A DNA stretch of 64,000 bases from AWTP1-13 sp963770295 (GCA_963770295.1 CAVYPA010000004.1:62001-126000), one strand, 5' to 3'. Counted from the stretch's first letter, positions 9,630 through 18,772 are shown. Notes: a model not told the origin generated them from the letters alone. Program-made: numbers and translations.

Positions 9630-10466
9630 CTATAGCAGGCTGGCAATAAAGCGCAGCGACGCTAGAAGCAAGAACACGCCAAAGGCAATCTCAAGCTGCC
9701 GCTTCGACAGCCGATGCGCCATCCGGGCGCCAAGCGGTGCAGCTATGGTTGATAGTGGCGCCACGAGAACCAAGCCAATCAAAGATACGAAGCCAAGAGA
9801 AAGCGGCGGCAGCACCGGCATAAAGCGCCATCCGGCCAAAACGTAGCCAATGGTTCCGACGATGGTGATCGGCACGCCAATGCCCGCCGAAGTCGCGACG
9901 GCCTGATGGATGGGTGTTCCGTAGAGCGTAAGCGCCGCATTGGAGATCGATCCACCGCTTACACCAACCAGAGACGAAACCAGTCCGGTCAGAAACCCGA
10001 AACCGCGTTGCGCGGGTCGCCCGGGCAAGCTGACGCCAAGGCTCCAGTTCCGCCCAACTAACATCTTCGCGCTGACAAAGGCCGCGAAAATCACAAACGA
10101 AATCTTGAAGAGGCCTCCCGGAGCCCAAGCCGAAACCAGCGACCCAAGGATGACGCCAAGAACAGCGGGCGGTGACCACAACCGCACAACTTGATGAATG
10201 ACCACGCCCATGGCGCGGTGTGCAAAGTAGGAGCGAATCGTGGTCGGCACGATGATGGCCAGTGACGACCCAATGCACAGCTGCATGCGAACGTCCGCGG
10301 GGACGTCCAGGACTCGGAATACCTCGTAGAGCGCCGGCACTATGACAGCACCCCCGCCTACGCCAAATAAGCCTGCAAGAATGCCAGTGAACAACCCCGC
10401 AGCGATGACCGCCAGCGCCAGCCACATGAGTTCGCTCAAGGGAAAGTGCGGCATCTTGATTCCCAT
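9630..10466 (-). CDS. Sulfite exporter TauE/SafE family permease
   Basis: A 278-residue inner-membrane protein with about eight hydrophobic helices. The family signature GLFGVGGG followed by hydrophobic VIVPAL is present near residue 35, and its second-half counterpart LVGVSGGSISNAAL near 165, reflecting the internal duplication of TauE/SafE proteins. Members export sulfite, sulfoacetate or other organic anions; the substrate here is not inferable. ATG 10466 is chosen, with AAGGG upstream; an internal ATG 12 bases later is possible. It lies downstream of dgoK-dgoA on the same strand, separated by about 330 bases. Confidence 0.88.
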   Translation of the reverse strand: MGIKMPHFPLSELMWLALAVIAAGLFTGILAGLFGVGGGAVIVPALYEVFRVLDVPADVRMQLCIGSSLAIIVPTTIRSYFAHRAMGVVIHQVVRLWSPPAVLGVILGSLVSAWAPGGLFKISFVIFAAFVSAKMLVGRNWSLGVSLPGRPAQRGFGFLTGLVSSLVGVSGGSISNAALTLYGTPIHQAVATSAGIGVPITIVGTIGYVLAGWRFMPVLPPLSLGFVSLIGLVLVAPLSTIAAPLGARMAHRLSKRQLEIAFGVFLLLASLRFIASLL

Positions 10467-10801
10467 CAACCCTTATCGAGCAGATCGATAGCCCAAGAGT
10501 GCCGTGCTGCCGAGAAGGGGTGATGAACTCCCACACCCGCTGCGGTCCCGAGTAATTGTTGCGCCGCAGCGGGTCCTGCCCTCCCCTGCCCCGCCGCGGC
10601 GGCCGCATGATCGTCACCTAGTCTAGTCACGCCGCTGGTGAGGATCTTGATCGGGAAAAAACAGAGGACGTTGATCGGGATGGTAACGATCATGCCCTGA
10701 GCTAGAGTGCCGGTCACTACTCCACGCCGAGTGGCCGCGTTGTTGAGGGCAAAAGCTGCCGCCGAGTGAATCGTCAGGTTCGTACCCAACACCTTGGATG
10801 C
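10467..10801 (-). other. Spacer between the permease gene and dgoA
   Basis: A 108-residue minus-strand frame fills this spacer. Its first part (NLTIHSAAAFALNNAATRR) vaguely recalls a carboxymuconolactone decarboxylase helix, but the rest is alanine/glycine rubbish. No convincing gene or terminator was found. Confidence 0.3.
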
Positions 10802-11419
10802 TCATCGCGTCCCTGCTCTATCGTAAGCGGTAACCAGCGCATGAGCACGAGCTGCGATCTCGGCGACCGTCGATCCGGGCTTGTACAAATAGCTTCCGAT
10901 GCCGAAACCTGTGCAGCCCGCTGCAAGAAACTCGGCGAAGTTATCGGGATTGGCACCGCCGACGGCATAGAGGGGGATCTCGGGAGGTAGCACGGCCTTC
11001 ATGGCCTTGATTCCGGCCGCGCCCAGGACCTCGGCAGGGAAAAACTTCAAGGCGTGCGCGCCGGCTTTGATGGCCCGGAACGCCTCAGTCGGCGAGAAGA
11101 CGCCCGGATAGGATCGCAAGCCGCGGGCACGCGTGCGGGCGATGACCGCCTCGTTGCAATCAGGTGAGACGATGAAGGTGCCGCTCGCCGCGGCAACAGC
11201 GTCGACGTCGTCTTCCTTCAGGACCGTGCCAGCCCCCACCGATGCCCTACCCTCGAGTGCTTTCGCTGCAGCGCGGATTGAGTCGATCGGCTGAGGCGAA
11301 TTGAGCGGCACCTCAATGATGGAGATACCGGCGCAAGCCAGAGTTTCGCATACCGCAACGGTCTCTTCCGGCGTGATGCCCCGCAGAATGGCTATGAGGT
11401 GCCGGTAATCTTTGATCAT
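10802..11419 (-). CDS. dgoA: 2-dehydro-3-deoxy-6-phosphogalactonate aldolase
   Basis: A class I aldolase (205 residues) that splits 2-keto-3-deoxy-6-phosphogalactonate into pyruvate and glyceraldehyde-3-phosphate in the De Ley-Doudoroff galactonate pathway. Family marks are ILRGITPEE near the N-terminus, IIEVPLNSP, GAGTVL, the Schiff-base lysine in ALKFFPAE, and GGANPDN plus GFGIGSYLYKPG at the C-terminus; the galactonate-type LNSPQP and the YKPG ending separate it from the Entner-Doudoroff Eda. The start is the ATG whose bases overlap the dgoK stop (ATGA), so the two are translationally coupled. Confidence 0.92.
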   Translation of the reverse strand: MIKDYRHLIAILRGITPEETVAVCETLACAGISIIEVPLNSPQPIDSIRAAAKALEGRASVGAGTVLKEDDVDAVAAASGTFIVSPDCNEAVIARTRARGLRSYPGVFSPTEAFRAIKAGAHALKFFPAEVLGAAGIKAMKAVLPPEIPLYAVGGANPDNFAEFLAAGCTGFGIGSYLYKPGSTVAEIAARAHALVTAYDRAGTR

Positions 11420-12366
11420 CCCTGATACTCCTGCCACGTGTCCGGTCTGTGAAGCCGTGCGGCCTTCAACCCGGTCAGGGTGGCCTCGATTCCGTTAACG
11501 ATTCGGGCTTGGCCGCCAACGATCGTAAACCCCCTGGCATAGAGTTCGGCCAGTGCGGCATCGCCGACGATGGCAATTTCGGTTTCGCCGATCCATTCGC
11601 GTAGTGCGCCAATCTCTGAGCCGATCAGTATGCCCGAAAGAAACCCAGCACACCAATCGGGTGTCCGGCCAGAGAGAAGCGAGCCGGCACGAACCTTGAA
11701 GAGCATTGCTGACAGTTTTTGGGGCGCTTCAATGCCCGAGATGAGCCCGGCCTGGAATCCGTCGTCGCGCTGGGGACCTTGTATTGGACCGGCAAAGGAA
11801 TGGCGCAGGACGGAATGGGCCCGCAAAACCTCGAACAGTTCGCCTGTCATCGCCGTTGTGAAGCGCTCTACACGCCGGCCGCTCAGCTGCACCCACTTCG
11901 AATGGGTTCCAGGCATGCACACGACGCCGCTGAAGCCGGGCCAGAGCGTCCCAAGTCCAAGCAGCTGCGTTTCCTCTCCTCGCATTACGTCTTCCTGAGT
12001 GCTGGCCCTTTGGCAGATGCCGGGAAGAATGCGTACCGAGATGCGTGCGTTGGGCATTGCGGGAACCACAGCTGTGTCCACTAACGTCGCGAGATCGGCT
12101 GGCGCATCAAGGTAGGGTGCCTCCATCCAACCCTGCTTGGCCCCCGCCATACCGCAAATCAGCACGTCAATGCGTGATCCCCTCGAAGGAAAGTTCGCTG
12201 AGAGGAGGGCGCCGAGAACGCCCGGATAAGCATCGGGCGTCAACGTGCTCATGCCCTGATCGGATATGTGCGAGAATATGATGTCGCCGCATGTCCCAAT
12301 GCCCCATGCGCGCAGATTGGAAGTGCCCCAATCGACCGCAACCCATTCGACTTCGGCCGGGATCAT
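11416..12366 (-). CDS. dgoK: 2-dehydro-3-deoxygalactonokinase
   Basis: A 316-residue sugar-acid kinase that phosphorylates 2-keto-3-deoxygalactonate, supplying the substrate of the overlapping aldolase gene. It opens with the phosphate-binding VAVDWGTSNLRAW, has VCMPGTHSKW in the middle (the DgoK-type GTHSKW motif) and GDAALAELYARG near the end. ATG 12366 is chosen because GGAGG lies upstream and the protein then starts ten residues before the phosphate loop; a longer frame upstream has no sense. No galactonate dehydratase or transporter is adjacent. Confidence 0.92.
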   Translation of the reverse strand: MIPAEVEWVAVDWGTSNLRAWGIGTCGDIIFSHISDQGMSTLTPDAYPGVLGALLSANFPSRGSRIDVLICGMAGAKQGWMEAPYLDAPADLATLVDTAVVPAMPNARISVRILPGICQRASTQEDVMRGEETQLLGLGTLWPGFSGVVCMPGTHSKWVQLSGRRVERFTTAMTGELFEVLRAHSVLRHSFAGPIQGPQRDDGFQAGLISGIEAPQKLSAMLFKVRAGSLLSGRTPDWCAGFLSGILIGSEIGALREWIGETEIAIVGDAALAELYARGFTIVGGQARIVNGIEATLTGLKAARLHRPDTWQEYQG

Positions 12367-12738
12367 GGACTTGCCTCCATAGCCTAGAGCAGAGGTTGGC
12401 AGCTGGCAGTGATCGGGGCAACAGTGTGCAGCGTGACAGCCATGCGCCGAGGAATGTCTTAAAACTCCTTCTCCTGCGGCGCGCTTTTGGAAGGCGATCA
12501 TTCATAGCTGAGCGCGCCTTTTGCCGAACGTCTCGTTCATTTCATCGATGGCGCGCACGGGCTTCGGGTTCTTGCGCTTATCAAACAGGTCAGATCGGTG
12601 CATCTCCTTGGGCGCGGCTAAACCCGCAGCGGGTCACACTGGTCGGCCTTTTATTCGCGCCTGGGATATTAACGGATCGGGATGCTGTTCTCCACGCGCC
12701 GAGGAGGGCTAAGCCCTCGTAGCTGGCAAGCGGCGGGG
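12367..12738 (-). other. Spacer with a possible C-terminal peptide remnant
   Basis: The minus strand at about 12507-12603 encodes MHRSDLFDKRKNPKPVRAID and ends EMNETFGKRRAQL-stop. It looks like the natural C-terminus of a larger enzyme rather than random sequence, but what precedes it is not coding in that frame. No family assigned. Confidence 0.3.
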
Positions 12739-13542
12739 CTATTTGAACCGCTGATCCCTCCAGCGGATAGCGGCTTTGAGGCCCTGCTCGCGAGCAATCT
12801 TGCGGAACTCCTGGCCCTCCGGCGACTGCGCCATTGCAGTCAGGCAGAACATCTCCTGGCCATACTCGAGGGTCGCGACCAGTCCGCGCATATCGTAGGC
12901 GCGATTGATCGCCTCCTTGTTCTGCTTCATGGCGATGGCCGGCAGCCGCGCCATGCGCAGGGCCACCCTTTTCGCTTCCTCCATGAGCTCGTCGGCCGGC
13001 ACCACCCGGTTGACGAGGCCCATGCGCAAGGCCTCTGTCGCGTCGACGCGCTCGCCGAGGAGGAGCAGCTCCTTCGTATGCTTCATACCGAGCACCCACG
13101 GCATGATGAGAAAGGGAGGGGCTGAGCAGAACTCGATCTCCGGCTCGCCGAATTGGGCCGTGTCCGCGGCCACCGTGTAGTCGCAGGCCATGGAGAGGTC
13201 GCAACCGCCGCCAAGGCAATAGCCATTTACTGCCGCCACCACCGGCAAGCGCGAGCGCCAGACGCGCAGCCATGTCTCGTTGCCGTCTTTGGCATGGTCA
13301 CGCCAGTCCTGCACGGTCGTGCGCGGCTTTTCCCTAGGTGAAATGTCGAAGCCAGCGCTAAACGCCTTGCCCGAGCCGGTGACGATCATTGCGCGCACGC
13401 TGTCGTCGTGTTCGCACTTGTCCATGGCGACCCGGAAATCTGCGAGCAACTGGTCGGAGAGGGAGTTCATTTTCTCCGGCCGGTTCAGAGTGAGTATCGC
13501 GAGCGCGCCATCGTGATCGAGCTTTATCGTGGCGTAGGTCAT
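12739..13542 (-). CDS. Enoyl-CoA hydratase/isomerase family protein (crotonase)
   Basis: A 267-residue crotonase-fold protein that binds acyl-CoA. It shows LNRPEKMNSL, the first oxyanion-loop region KAFSAGFDI, and the second oxyanion hole YCLGGGCDLSMACD. The usual Glu after GGGC is Asp here, and the segment that normally carries the second catalytic Glu (GxxPGxGGTQ) reads CSAPPFLIMPWVLG, so classic hydration is uncertain; related proteins act as isomerases or thioester hydrolases. The start ATG overlaps the stop of the acyl-CoA synthetase (ATGA), so both act on the same CoA ester. Confidence 0.85.
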   Translation of the reverse strand: MTYATIKLDHDGALAILTLNRPEKMNSLSDQLLADFRVAMDKCEHDDSVRAMIVTGSGKAFSAGFDISPREKPRTTVQDWRDHAKDGNETWLRVWRSRLPVVAAVNGYCLGGGCDLSMACDYTVAADTAQFGEPEIEFCSAPPFLIMPWVLGMKHTKELLLLGERVDATEALRMGLVNRVVPADELMEEAKRVALRMARLPAIAMKQNKEAINRAYDMRGLVATLEYGQEMFCLTAMAQSPEGQEFRKIAREQGLKAAIRWRDQRFK

Positions 13543-15683
13543 GGCGGTCCCTGGCTGGTTGGCTTGAGGGGAATAACGAGGGCATCGAGTACGAGGGCGC
13601 CGCGGCCTTGCGGCATTACGGCAACAGGGTTCAGATCCACAGCCTCGAGTAGGTCCCCGTACGCGGCGCCGATTTGCGACAAGCGCGTAAGGAGCCCGGC
13701 GAAAGCCTCAGCGTCACCCGCAGGCCGACCGCGATAGCCCTGCAGCAGCCGGCCGGCACGCGTGCGCGCAAGCAGCCCATGAGCTTCCGCATTGTTGATG
13801 GGGCAAAGGTCCAGCGTCGTGTCCCGCGTCAGTTCCACGAACACTCCGCCCGCACCGGCGACTACGCCCATGCCGAAGGGCTCCTGGCGCGAGAGCCCTG
13901 CGATCAGCTCGATCCCTCCGGACACCATCTCCTGCACCAGCACGCCCTCCAGTCGCGCCGCTGGGGCATGCCGTCGCGCTGCTGCCGTGATCTGAGCAAA
14001 GGCCGCCTCGACAGCGGCAGCATCAGCGAGGCCGACGCGCACGCCGTCCACTTCGGTCTTGTGCGGCAGGTCTGGCGACTCGATTTTCAGGACTACCGGG
14101 TATCCGATCAGGTTGGCGGCCTGAGCGGCGGCTGTCGCATCCCGCGCGAGCGTCTCGCGCGTAACTGTTATGCCGTGCGCTGCCAGAAACGCCTTCGACT
14201 CTCGCTCCGTGAACGGCGTGCCGATCGCCAGTCGGTTGCGCCAATCGGAAGCCGGCGCAAGCGTTTGCGGCTCCGCCGACGGTGCGAAACGCGCTTGCAC
14301 GAGCAGACGACTGATTGCCAGCAGGCTCGCGCGTGCACCCTGCATCACGGCGACGCCGCTACCTACGAAGGGCTCGATCACATGTGCATGCATGCCACCC
14401 GCCGCCGTGTTGAAGAAGACAACCGGCTTGGTTATGTCGCGCGCGGTATCGGCGACGGTCTGGGCGATGCGTCGGTAGTTGTTGGCGCCACGTGTCGACA
14501 GGCCCGGCGAGCAATCCTGCACCACGGCGACGAGCGATACCGACGGATCGTCGGCCAGCGCGCGGATCGCTCCGCTGTAAACATTCTGGGCGTCGTATAC
14601 GCCGCGGTCAGTGGTGTCGAGCGGGTTGCCGATATGGCCGAAAACAGGCAGTACCGCCCTCAAGCGCGCCGCCGTCTCGGGGGCGAGGTCCGGCAGCCGG
14701 ACATCCGCGCGCTCGGCTAGGTCCGCCACGAGCGAGGCTTCGCCGCCGCTCACCGCGATCACTGCCACGCCGTCACCCTGCGGCGGAACATGGATCTTCA
14801 GGGCGAGTTCGACCGATTCGGCCAACTCGTCGAAATCGTCGACTGCGATCACGCCATGTCGGCGGAAGTAGGCCTGGTAGGCGTCCCAGTTGCCGGCGAG
14901 CGACCCGGTGTGTGCAGCGGATGCCGCCGCGCCGCTCGCTGACCGGCCGACCTTCAGTGCGACCACAGACTTGCCCGCGTCGTGAATTGCCCGCATCGCG
15001 CGCGCAAAGGCCGCAGGATCGCGCAGCGTTTCGACAAAGAGCGCCACGGTCTTGGTCTCGCTGTCAGCAGCGAGGTACTCGAGGTAGTCGGCCACGTCGA
15101 GCACGGCGGCGTTGCCTACGGAGACGAGGTAGGAAAGACCGAACCGCCCCAGTGTGGAGAGGGCAATGCACGCGGAGCCGCTATGGGAAACGACGGCGAG
15201 GCCACCGTCTCTCATCCCCTCGGGGATACCTGAGCTGTAGAGTGACACGCGCTTGTGCACGTTGACGAGACCGAGGCAGTTCGGCCCGCACAGCACGATC
15301 CCTGTCCGTGCGCAGAGAGCTTGCAGCGCCCGTTGCAGCGCACGTCCTTCCTCACCGAGCTCTGCGAAACCACTCGCAAATATTACGGCGGCCCGAAGGC
15401 CATGCACGGCGCCTTCCTCGAGTGCCGAGGCGATTTTGTCAGCCGGCACTGCGAGCACCGCGCACTCGGCAGGCTCGGGTAGTTCAGCGAAGCTACGGTA
15501 CGCTGGCAGGCCCGCCACTTCCGATGCGCTCGGGTGCACCGGCAAGATACGGCCGGCGTAGCCGAAACGGCGCAGGTTCACCACGACGTTGTTGCCGAGC
15601 GTATTCTCGCGCGGTGAGGCGCCGACGATCGCGACGGAGCGCGGCTCAAGCAAAGGCAAAAGACGTGATACCGGAAGGGCCAT
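13539..15683 (-). CDS. Acyl-CoA synthetase, NDP-forming (CoA-binding plus ATP-grasp)
   Basis: A 714-residue fused synthetase that makes an acyl-CoA from the free acid, CoA and ATP through a phosphohistidine. Domain order: CoA-binding Rossmann domain (SVAIVGASPRENTLGN, residues 15-130), succinyl-CoA-ligase-like domains (VSHSGSACIAL near 165; the phospho-His loop AAHTGSLAG near 260), and C-terminal ATP-grasp (YPVVLKIESPDLPHKTEVDG near 510, then LVQEMVSGGIELI). All key regions are present and the length is typical. It is the first gene of a two-gene unit with the downstream crotonase. The acid substrate is unknown. Confidence 0.9.
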   Translation of the reverse strand: MALPVSRLLPLLEPRSVAIVGASPRENTLGNNVVVNLRRFGYAGRILPVHPSASEVAGLPAYRSFAELPEPAECAVLAVPADKIASALEEGAVHGLRAAVIFASGFAELGEEGRALQRALQALCARTGIVLCGPNCLGLVNVHKRVSLYSSGIPEGMRDGGLAVVSHSGSACIALSTLGRFGLSYLVSVGNAAVLDVADYLEYLAADSETKTVALFVETLRDPAAFARAMRAIHDAGKSVVALKVGRSASGAAASAAHTGSLAGNWDAYQAYFRRHGVIAVDDFDELAESVELALKIHVPPQGDGVAVIAVSGGEASLVADLAERADVRLPDLAPETAARLRAVLPVFGHIGNPLDTTDRGVYDAQNVYSGAIRALADDPSVSLVAVVQDCSPGLSTRGANNYRRIAQTVADTARDITKPVVFFNTAAGGMHAHVIEPFVGSGVAVMQGARASLLAISRLLVQARFAPSAEPQTLAPASDWRNRLAIGTPFTERESKAFLAAHGITVTRETLARDATAAAQAANLIGYPVVLKIESPDLPHKTEVDGVRVGLADAAAVEAAFAQITAAARRHAPAARLEGVLVQEMVSGGIELIAGLSRQEPFGMGVVAGAGGVFVELTRDTTLDLCPINNAEAHGLLARTRAGRLLQGYRGRPAGDAEAFAGLLTRLSQIGAAYGDLLEAVDLNPVAVMPQGRGALVLDALVIPLKPTSQGPP

Positions 15684-15957
15684 CTTCGGATTCGACAGCT
15701 GCAGGTTTGGTGCACCCTAGTGCTCGAAACCTGTCAACATGGGCCTGAACAGACTTCATGACTCGGCTTCGACAACTGCGCCCCTGACGATACACCAGGG
15801 TGGCCAATCACACACCCTACACTCAAACCATGTGAAAAGCGAAGCAGTACGCCTAGCGACGCGAGCCATTGGTTTGCATCAGCGCTCCGTCGAATGTGTC
15901 GGCGTCCAGTTCTCTTCGGGCGACGCATTCACAGGCTCGCTCATCGGCAGGCGGCGT

Positions 15958-16311
15958 TCATTTGTTTACTGAGGCTGTGGCCTTCAGCCCGCAGTAGTCC
16001 ATCAACGGACGTCCGTCGTTGTCCGTTGATGATAAGCGCTTAATCCACTCGCAAGCCTCGACGTTGATGCACGCGAGCTGCGGCAGTCCCTTACATTGAC
16101 TCGGCGCTTTCGGGTTCGGCAGCTTTACAACTTTGGACGCTGGCGAGGGTTTCTCCACTTTCACCGCTTCCGGTGGGGGCGCAGGCTTCTCAACAACGAC
16201 GGCCGCAGCTGGTGGAGTGACTGCGGCGATTGGAGCTTGGGCAGGAGGATCAGATGCGCAGGCGCTCACAACCAGCACGGCCACGCCTACAAGCAAGCAA
16301 CAAGAATGCAT
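15958..16311 (-). CDS. Small proline-rich lipoprotein, unknown function
   Basis: A 117-residue predicted lipoprotein. The N-terminus MHSCCLLVGVAVLVVSAC has a hydrophobic core and a lipobox (VVSAC) with the lipidated cysteine near residue 18. A Pro/Ala/Lys-rich linker (EKPAPPPEAVKVEKP) follows, and a compact C-terminal part contains five cysteines (QCKGLPQLACINVEACEW, then YCG), suggesting a disulfide-bonded knob outside the inner membrane. ATG 16311 is preferred because it starts the leader. No family recognised. Confidence 0.65.
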   Translation of the reverse strand: MHSCCLLVGVAVLVVSACASDPPAQAPIAAVTPPAAAVVVEKPAPPPEAVKVEKPSPASKVVKLPNPKAPSQCKGLPQLACINVEACEWIKRLSSTDNDGRPLMDYCGLKATASVNK

Positions 16312-16608
16312 AGCCACATCCCCCCGACGAAAAATGCCGTGAAAGGAAGGAAAATGCAACTGCAGTGCCGCTCAATCGCGGTCGCCCACGAAGGGGATGC
16401 GGTAATTCAATCGTTGCTTGCCTGGGGAACCGGGCGATATGATCGGCAGATATTCTGCCCTGTGTCGGTTGGCTTGGCAGACTTTTTCACATGCGGCACA
16501 GTGAGCTCATTTGGTCCGTAATTGATGTCATTGACCATCGCCCAAAGGGCAGTGCTCGTTTACCTTAGCCTCGGCGCTGCTTTGCTCTCTGGTTGCCCAC
16601 CGTGACTG

Positions 16609-16773
16609 TCAAGATGACGCTGTCTCGGCCTTGAGCATCTCCAGCTCGACCGGCGTCGGCTCCCAGGCGCCGTCGATCGCGCGCCGGTTCCGGAACCTCG
16701 CGCGCACCATCTCGTTCTTCAAACGGCCACTCAACGCTCCAGACGTGCGCCCGTTCGCATCCTTGTCACTCAT
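16609..16773 (-). CDS. Small hypothetical protein (54 residues)
   Basis: A short minus-strand frame from ATG 16773 encodes a charged peptide: SGRLKNEMVRARFRNRRAID, then GAWEPTPVELEMLKAE. Third codon positions are strongly G/C, as in neighbouring real genes, which is the main support. No signal peptide or membrane segment is present. It diverges from the next gene with only 15 bases between the start codons, and no strong ribosome site is seen. Function unknown. Confidence 0.5.
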   Translation of the reverse strand: MSDKDANGRTSGALSGRLKNEMVRARFRNRRAIDGAWEPTPVELEMLKAETASS

Positions 16774-16788
16774 TTCGATACAAGCCAA

Positions 16789-17076
16789 ATGAAAGAGCCC
16801 TTCGGACCAGCAGGCGATGTGGATGCGCGAGCTGCCTATTTATTCTTCTGCCCTTTCACCAATCGCTACGGCGTCACGCTGGACAAATCCGGCAGCAATC
16901 TGCCTCAGCAAGGATGCGATGCCGGCTGGCAGCTGCAGGCAGAGTTTCCGCTCGGCGTTCATGAAGCGCTACCCGCACCCATGGACCCAGAACCGATCTT
17001 GCGTGGCATAAAGGCGGTCGGCTATTTCATATGGCGTGAGGGTCCTGTTCGCAATCCGCGCGGTACCTCACAGTAG
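16789..17076 (+). CDS. Small hypothetical protein (95 residues)
   Basis: The frame encodes a compact cytoplasmic protein with a sensible composition: LFFCPFTNRYGVTLDKSGSN, then EFPLGVHEALPAPMDPEPIL and GYFIWREGPV. It reads as a conserved rhizobial hypothetical, but I cannot name a family. No Shine-Dalgarno sequence precedes the ATG. Confidence 0.55.
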   Translation: MKEPFGPAGDVDARAAYLFFCPFTNRYGVTLDKSGSNLPQQGCDAGWQLQAEFPLGVHEALPAPMDPEPILRGIKAVGYFIWREGPVRNPRGTSQ

Positions 17077-17384
17077 CGTCCAAGCTCTACATTTTTGTCG
17101 TCGACAGGCACGAACACGCCGACTTTGTCTGTGTCCCGGCGTCTTCAACGACGTACGGCTTTCGCAACTTAACAGTGGCGAGGCTGCGCGCGATGCTCCG
17201 CGTCGCGGGTCGCGGGATGTTCCAGGGCAGAAGCTCGCAAAGCCAGTCGATCGAGCGCCCGCCGATGCGGGTCAGAACGTCCTGCAGATACGCCTTGGGC
17301 TCAATATCATTGGGTTTGCGGTTGCGAACAAGCGTATGCCAGAAACTGACCTGTCCAACGTCTAACGCGCAAAAACTGGTGCTG
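17077..17384. other. Intergenic stretch without a supported gene
   Basis: Overlapping plus-strand frames between 17036 and 17405 lack recognisable motifs. I see nothing functional. Confidence 0.4.
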
Positions 17385-17804
17385 CTACTTTGTGTCGTTG
17401 GCTAGCGCCCGAGCAACCAGCAAGAGGTGCTGCTGGTGTTCGAAGTCCAAGTGTTGGAAGTCCTCTATGAGGGTTGCGATCCGATCGGTTTCCGTCGCGA
17501 CGGCAAATGCCGAGTTCGGCTTGAATGCCGTTGATTTGTCGTCTCTGACCTGCAGGTCCTCAAAAAAGTAGAACACGGGTACGCCGAAGAATTCCGCTAA
17601 ATCCGCGAGTTGATTTGCCGGAATCAGTCGTTCGCCGGCCTCGTATTCTTGATACGTTTGCAGGGCGACCCCCACATGAGCGACCGCTTTCGTAACGGCT
17701 ATGCCAAGTTGCTCCCGACGGAAGCGGATACGGCTTCCCAAATGCAGCCAAATCCTCTCACGGCGGACGTTGGCCGCCTGCTTGAAGCGAGAATTCTTTG
17801 CCAT
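17385..17804 (-). CDS. XRE-family helix-turn-helix regulator
   Basis: A 139-residue DNA-binding protein with a Cro/C1-type helix-turn-helix at residues 20-75: GSRIRFRREQLGIAVTKAVA, then VALQTYQEYEAGERLIPANQ and LADLAEFFGVPVFYFFED, the usual end of the domain in rhizobial XRE regulators. The C-terminal 60 residues form a predicted helical tail. ATG 17804 (MAKNSRFKQ) is preferred over an upstream TTG. It is followed on the same strand by nothing obvious and preceded by a GntR gene, so its targets are unknown. Confidence 0.85.
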   Translation of the reverse strand: MAKNSRFKQAANVRRERIWLHLGSRIRFRREQLGIAVTKAVAHVGVALQTYQEYEAGERLIPANQLADLAEFFGVPVFYFFEDLQVRDDKSTAFKPNSAFAVATETDRIATLIEDFQHLDFEHQQHLLLVARALANDTK

Positions 17805-17861
17805 CGACGACAAGCTCCAATGACGAGGAAAAGCGTTGAAGTCTCGCAGAGTACCGGCCTT

Positions 17862-18566
17862 TCAGACCCTCAGTGTCGCGACGTATTTGACGGCTGTAAG
17901 CCGGCAGTAGCCGATCCGCCATTCTAGCGGAACACGATCCAAAGAATAAATGATGCGGTCCAGCCTTAGGAGGGGCACTCCGGGGTTGACTCCCAACAGT
18001 GTGCCGACTGTCATATTTGCTTGGGTGATCTCTAAACTCTCGACGGCATCACCCACCAAAACTCCATGTTCTTGGGCGAGCACTGCGAGCTGGTACGGCT
18101 CCTGCAATTCTGCGCTTTCAAGGCCGCGGAAGCGCGAAACGGCGAGCGCGGTTTGTTCGAACAGGAAGGGGCCCTGGTAATTCCGAACCTGTTGCGATCG
18201 ACCCACGCGTTCAGAGTCTTGCAGTTCGAGCCATTTCTGCTCCTCGGGACTGGCAGGTTCAATCGTCGCGCCAAGAAACTGGATCGTGGAAGGTATCGGT
18301 TCGTCATCTTTAGTTCGTAAATTATCGAAGGTGAAAGCAGTGTCTGCGGCGTGGTCGCGAACGAATGTCCCGCGCCCGTGGCGTCGTGTGATCAGGCGTT
18401 CCCTTTCGAGCGCTTCCAGGCCTTTGCGCAACGTTCCAAGGCTTACTCCTAGCTGATCTGCGAGTTCCAATTCGTTAGGTAGTAGCGTCCCGGGCTTGAG
18501 AGCACCTCTCGCGATCTGATGCGCAAGATGGTCGCGTACTTGGATGTAAAGGGCACGCGTTGACAT
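17862..18566 (-). CDS. GntR-family regulator (HutC/UTRA subfamily)
   Basis: A 234-residue repressor with an N-terminal winged helix (ALYIQVRDHLAHQIARGALK, PGTLLPNELELADQLGVSLG, then HGRGTFVRD at the wing) and a C-terminal UTRA ligand domain (from about residue 90; RSQQVRNYQGPFLFE and a final strand WRIGYCR). Such proteins bind small carbon-source metabolites. ATG 18566 is chosen; a TTG 36 bases upstream is also in frame. The ligand and operon are not evident; the gene diverges from the unknown gene at 18773. Confidence 0.87.
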   Translation of the reverse strand: MSTRALYIQVRDHLAHQIARGALKPGTLLPNELELADQLGVSLGTLRKGLEALERERLITRRHGRGTFVRDHAADTAFTFDNLRTKDDEPIPSTIQFLGATIEPASPEEQKWLELQDSERVGRSQQVRNYQGPFLFEQTALAVSRFRGLESAELQEPYQLAVLAQEHGVLVGDAVESLEITQANMTVGTLLGVNPGVPLLRLDRIIYSLDRVPLEWRIGYCRLTAVKYVATLRV

Positions 18567-18772
18567 ATTTTTCGCGAACGACACCCTATCCCTCGCAATC
18601 AATGGAGTTGGTGGCCTTAATATGAATGATCATCAACCGTGAGGCGGGCTTTGGCAAGCGAAAGCAAGCGACTGCGACGCTGTTTGACAAGGACGGTTCA
18701 GGGCGACGGTTGCCGACGGCTGAGGGCATACGCTAGGCTGGCGCTTTCGACTGGGCGTGGTCGGAGGGTCGC

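Noticed and set aside
10466..10792. 108-residue minus-strand frame resembling a carboxymuconolactone decarboxylase helix
   Set aside because: The similarity is one short stretch; the second half is low-complexity and there is no catalytic Cys-x-x-Cys or His pattern.
13674..14720. Long plus-strand open frames of 200-350 residues across the acyl-CoA synthetase gene
   Set aside because: They are antisense to a complete, motif-rich gene and consist of Arg/Ala/Pro-rich sequence, a common by-product of high GC.
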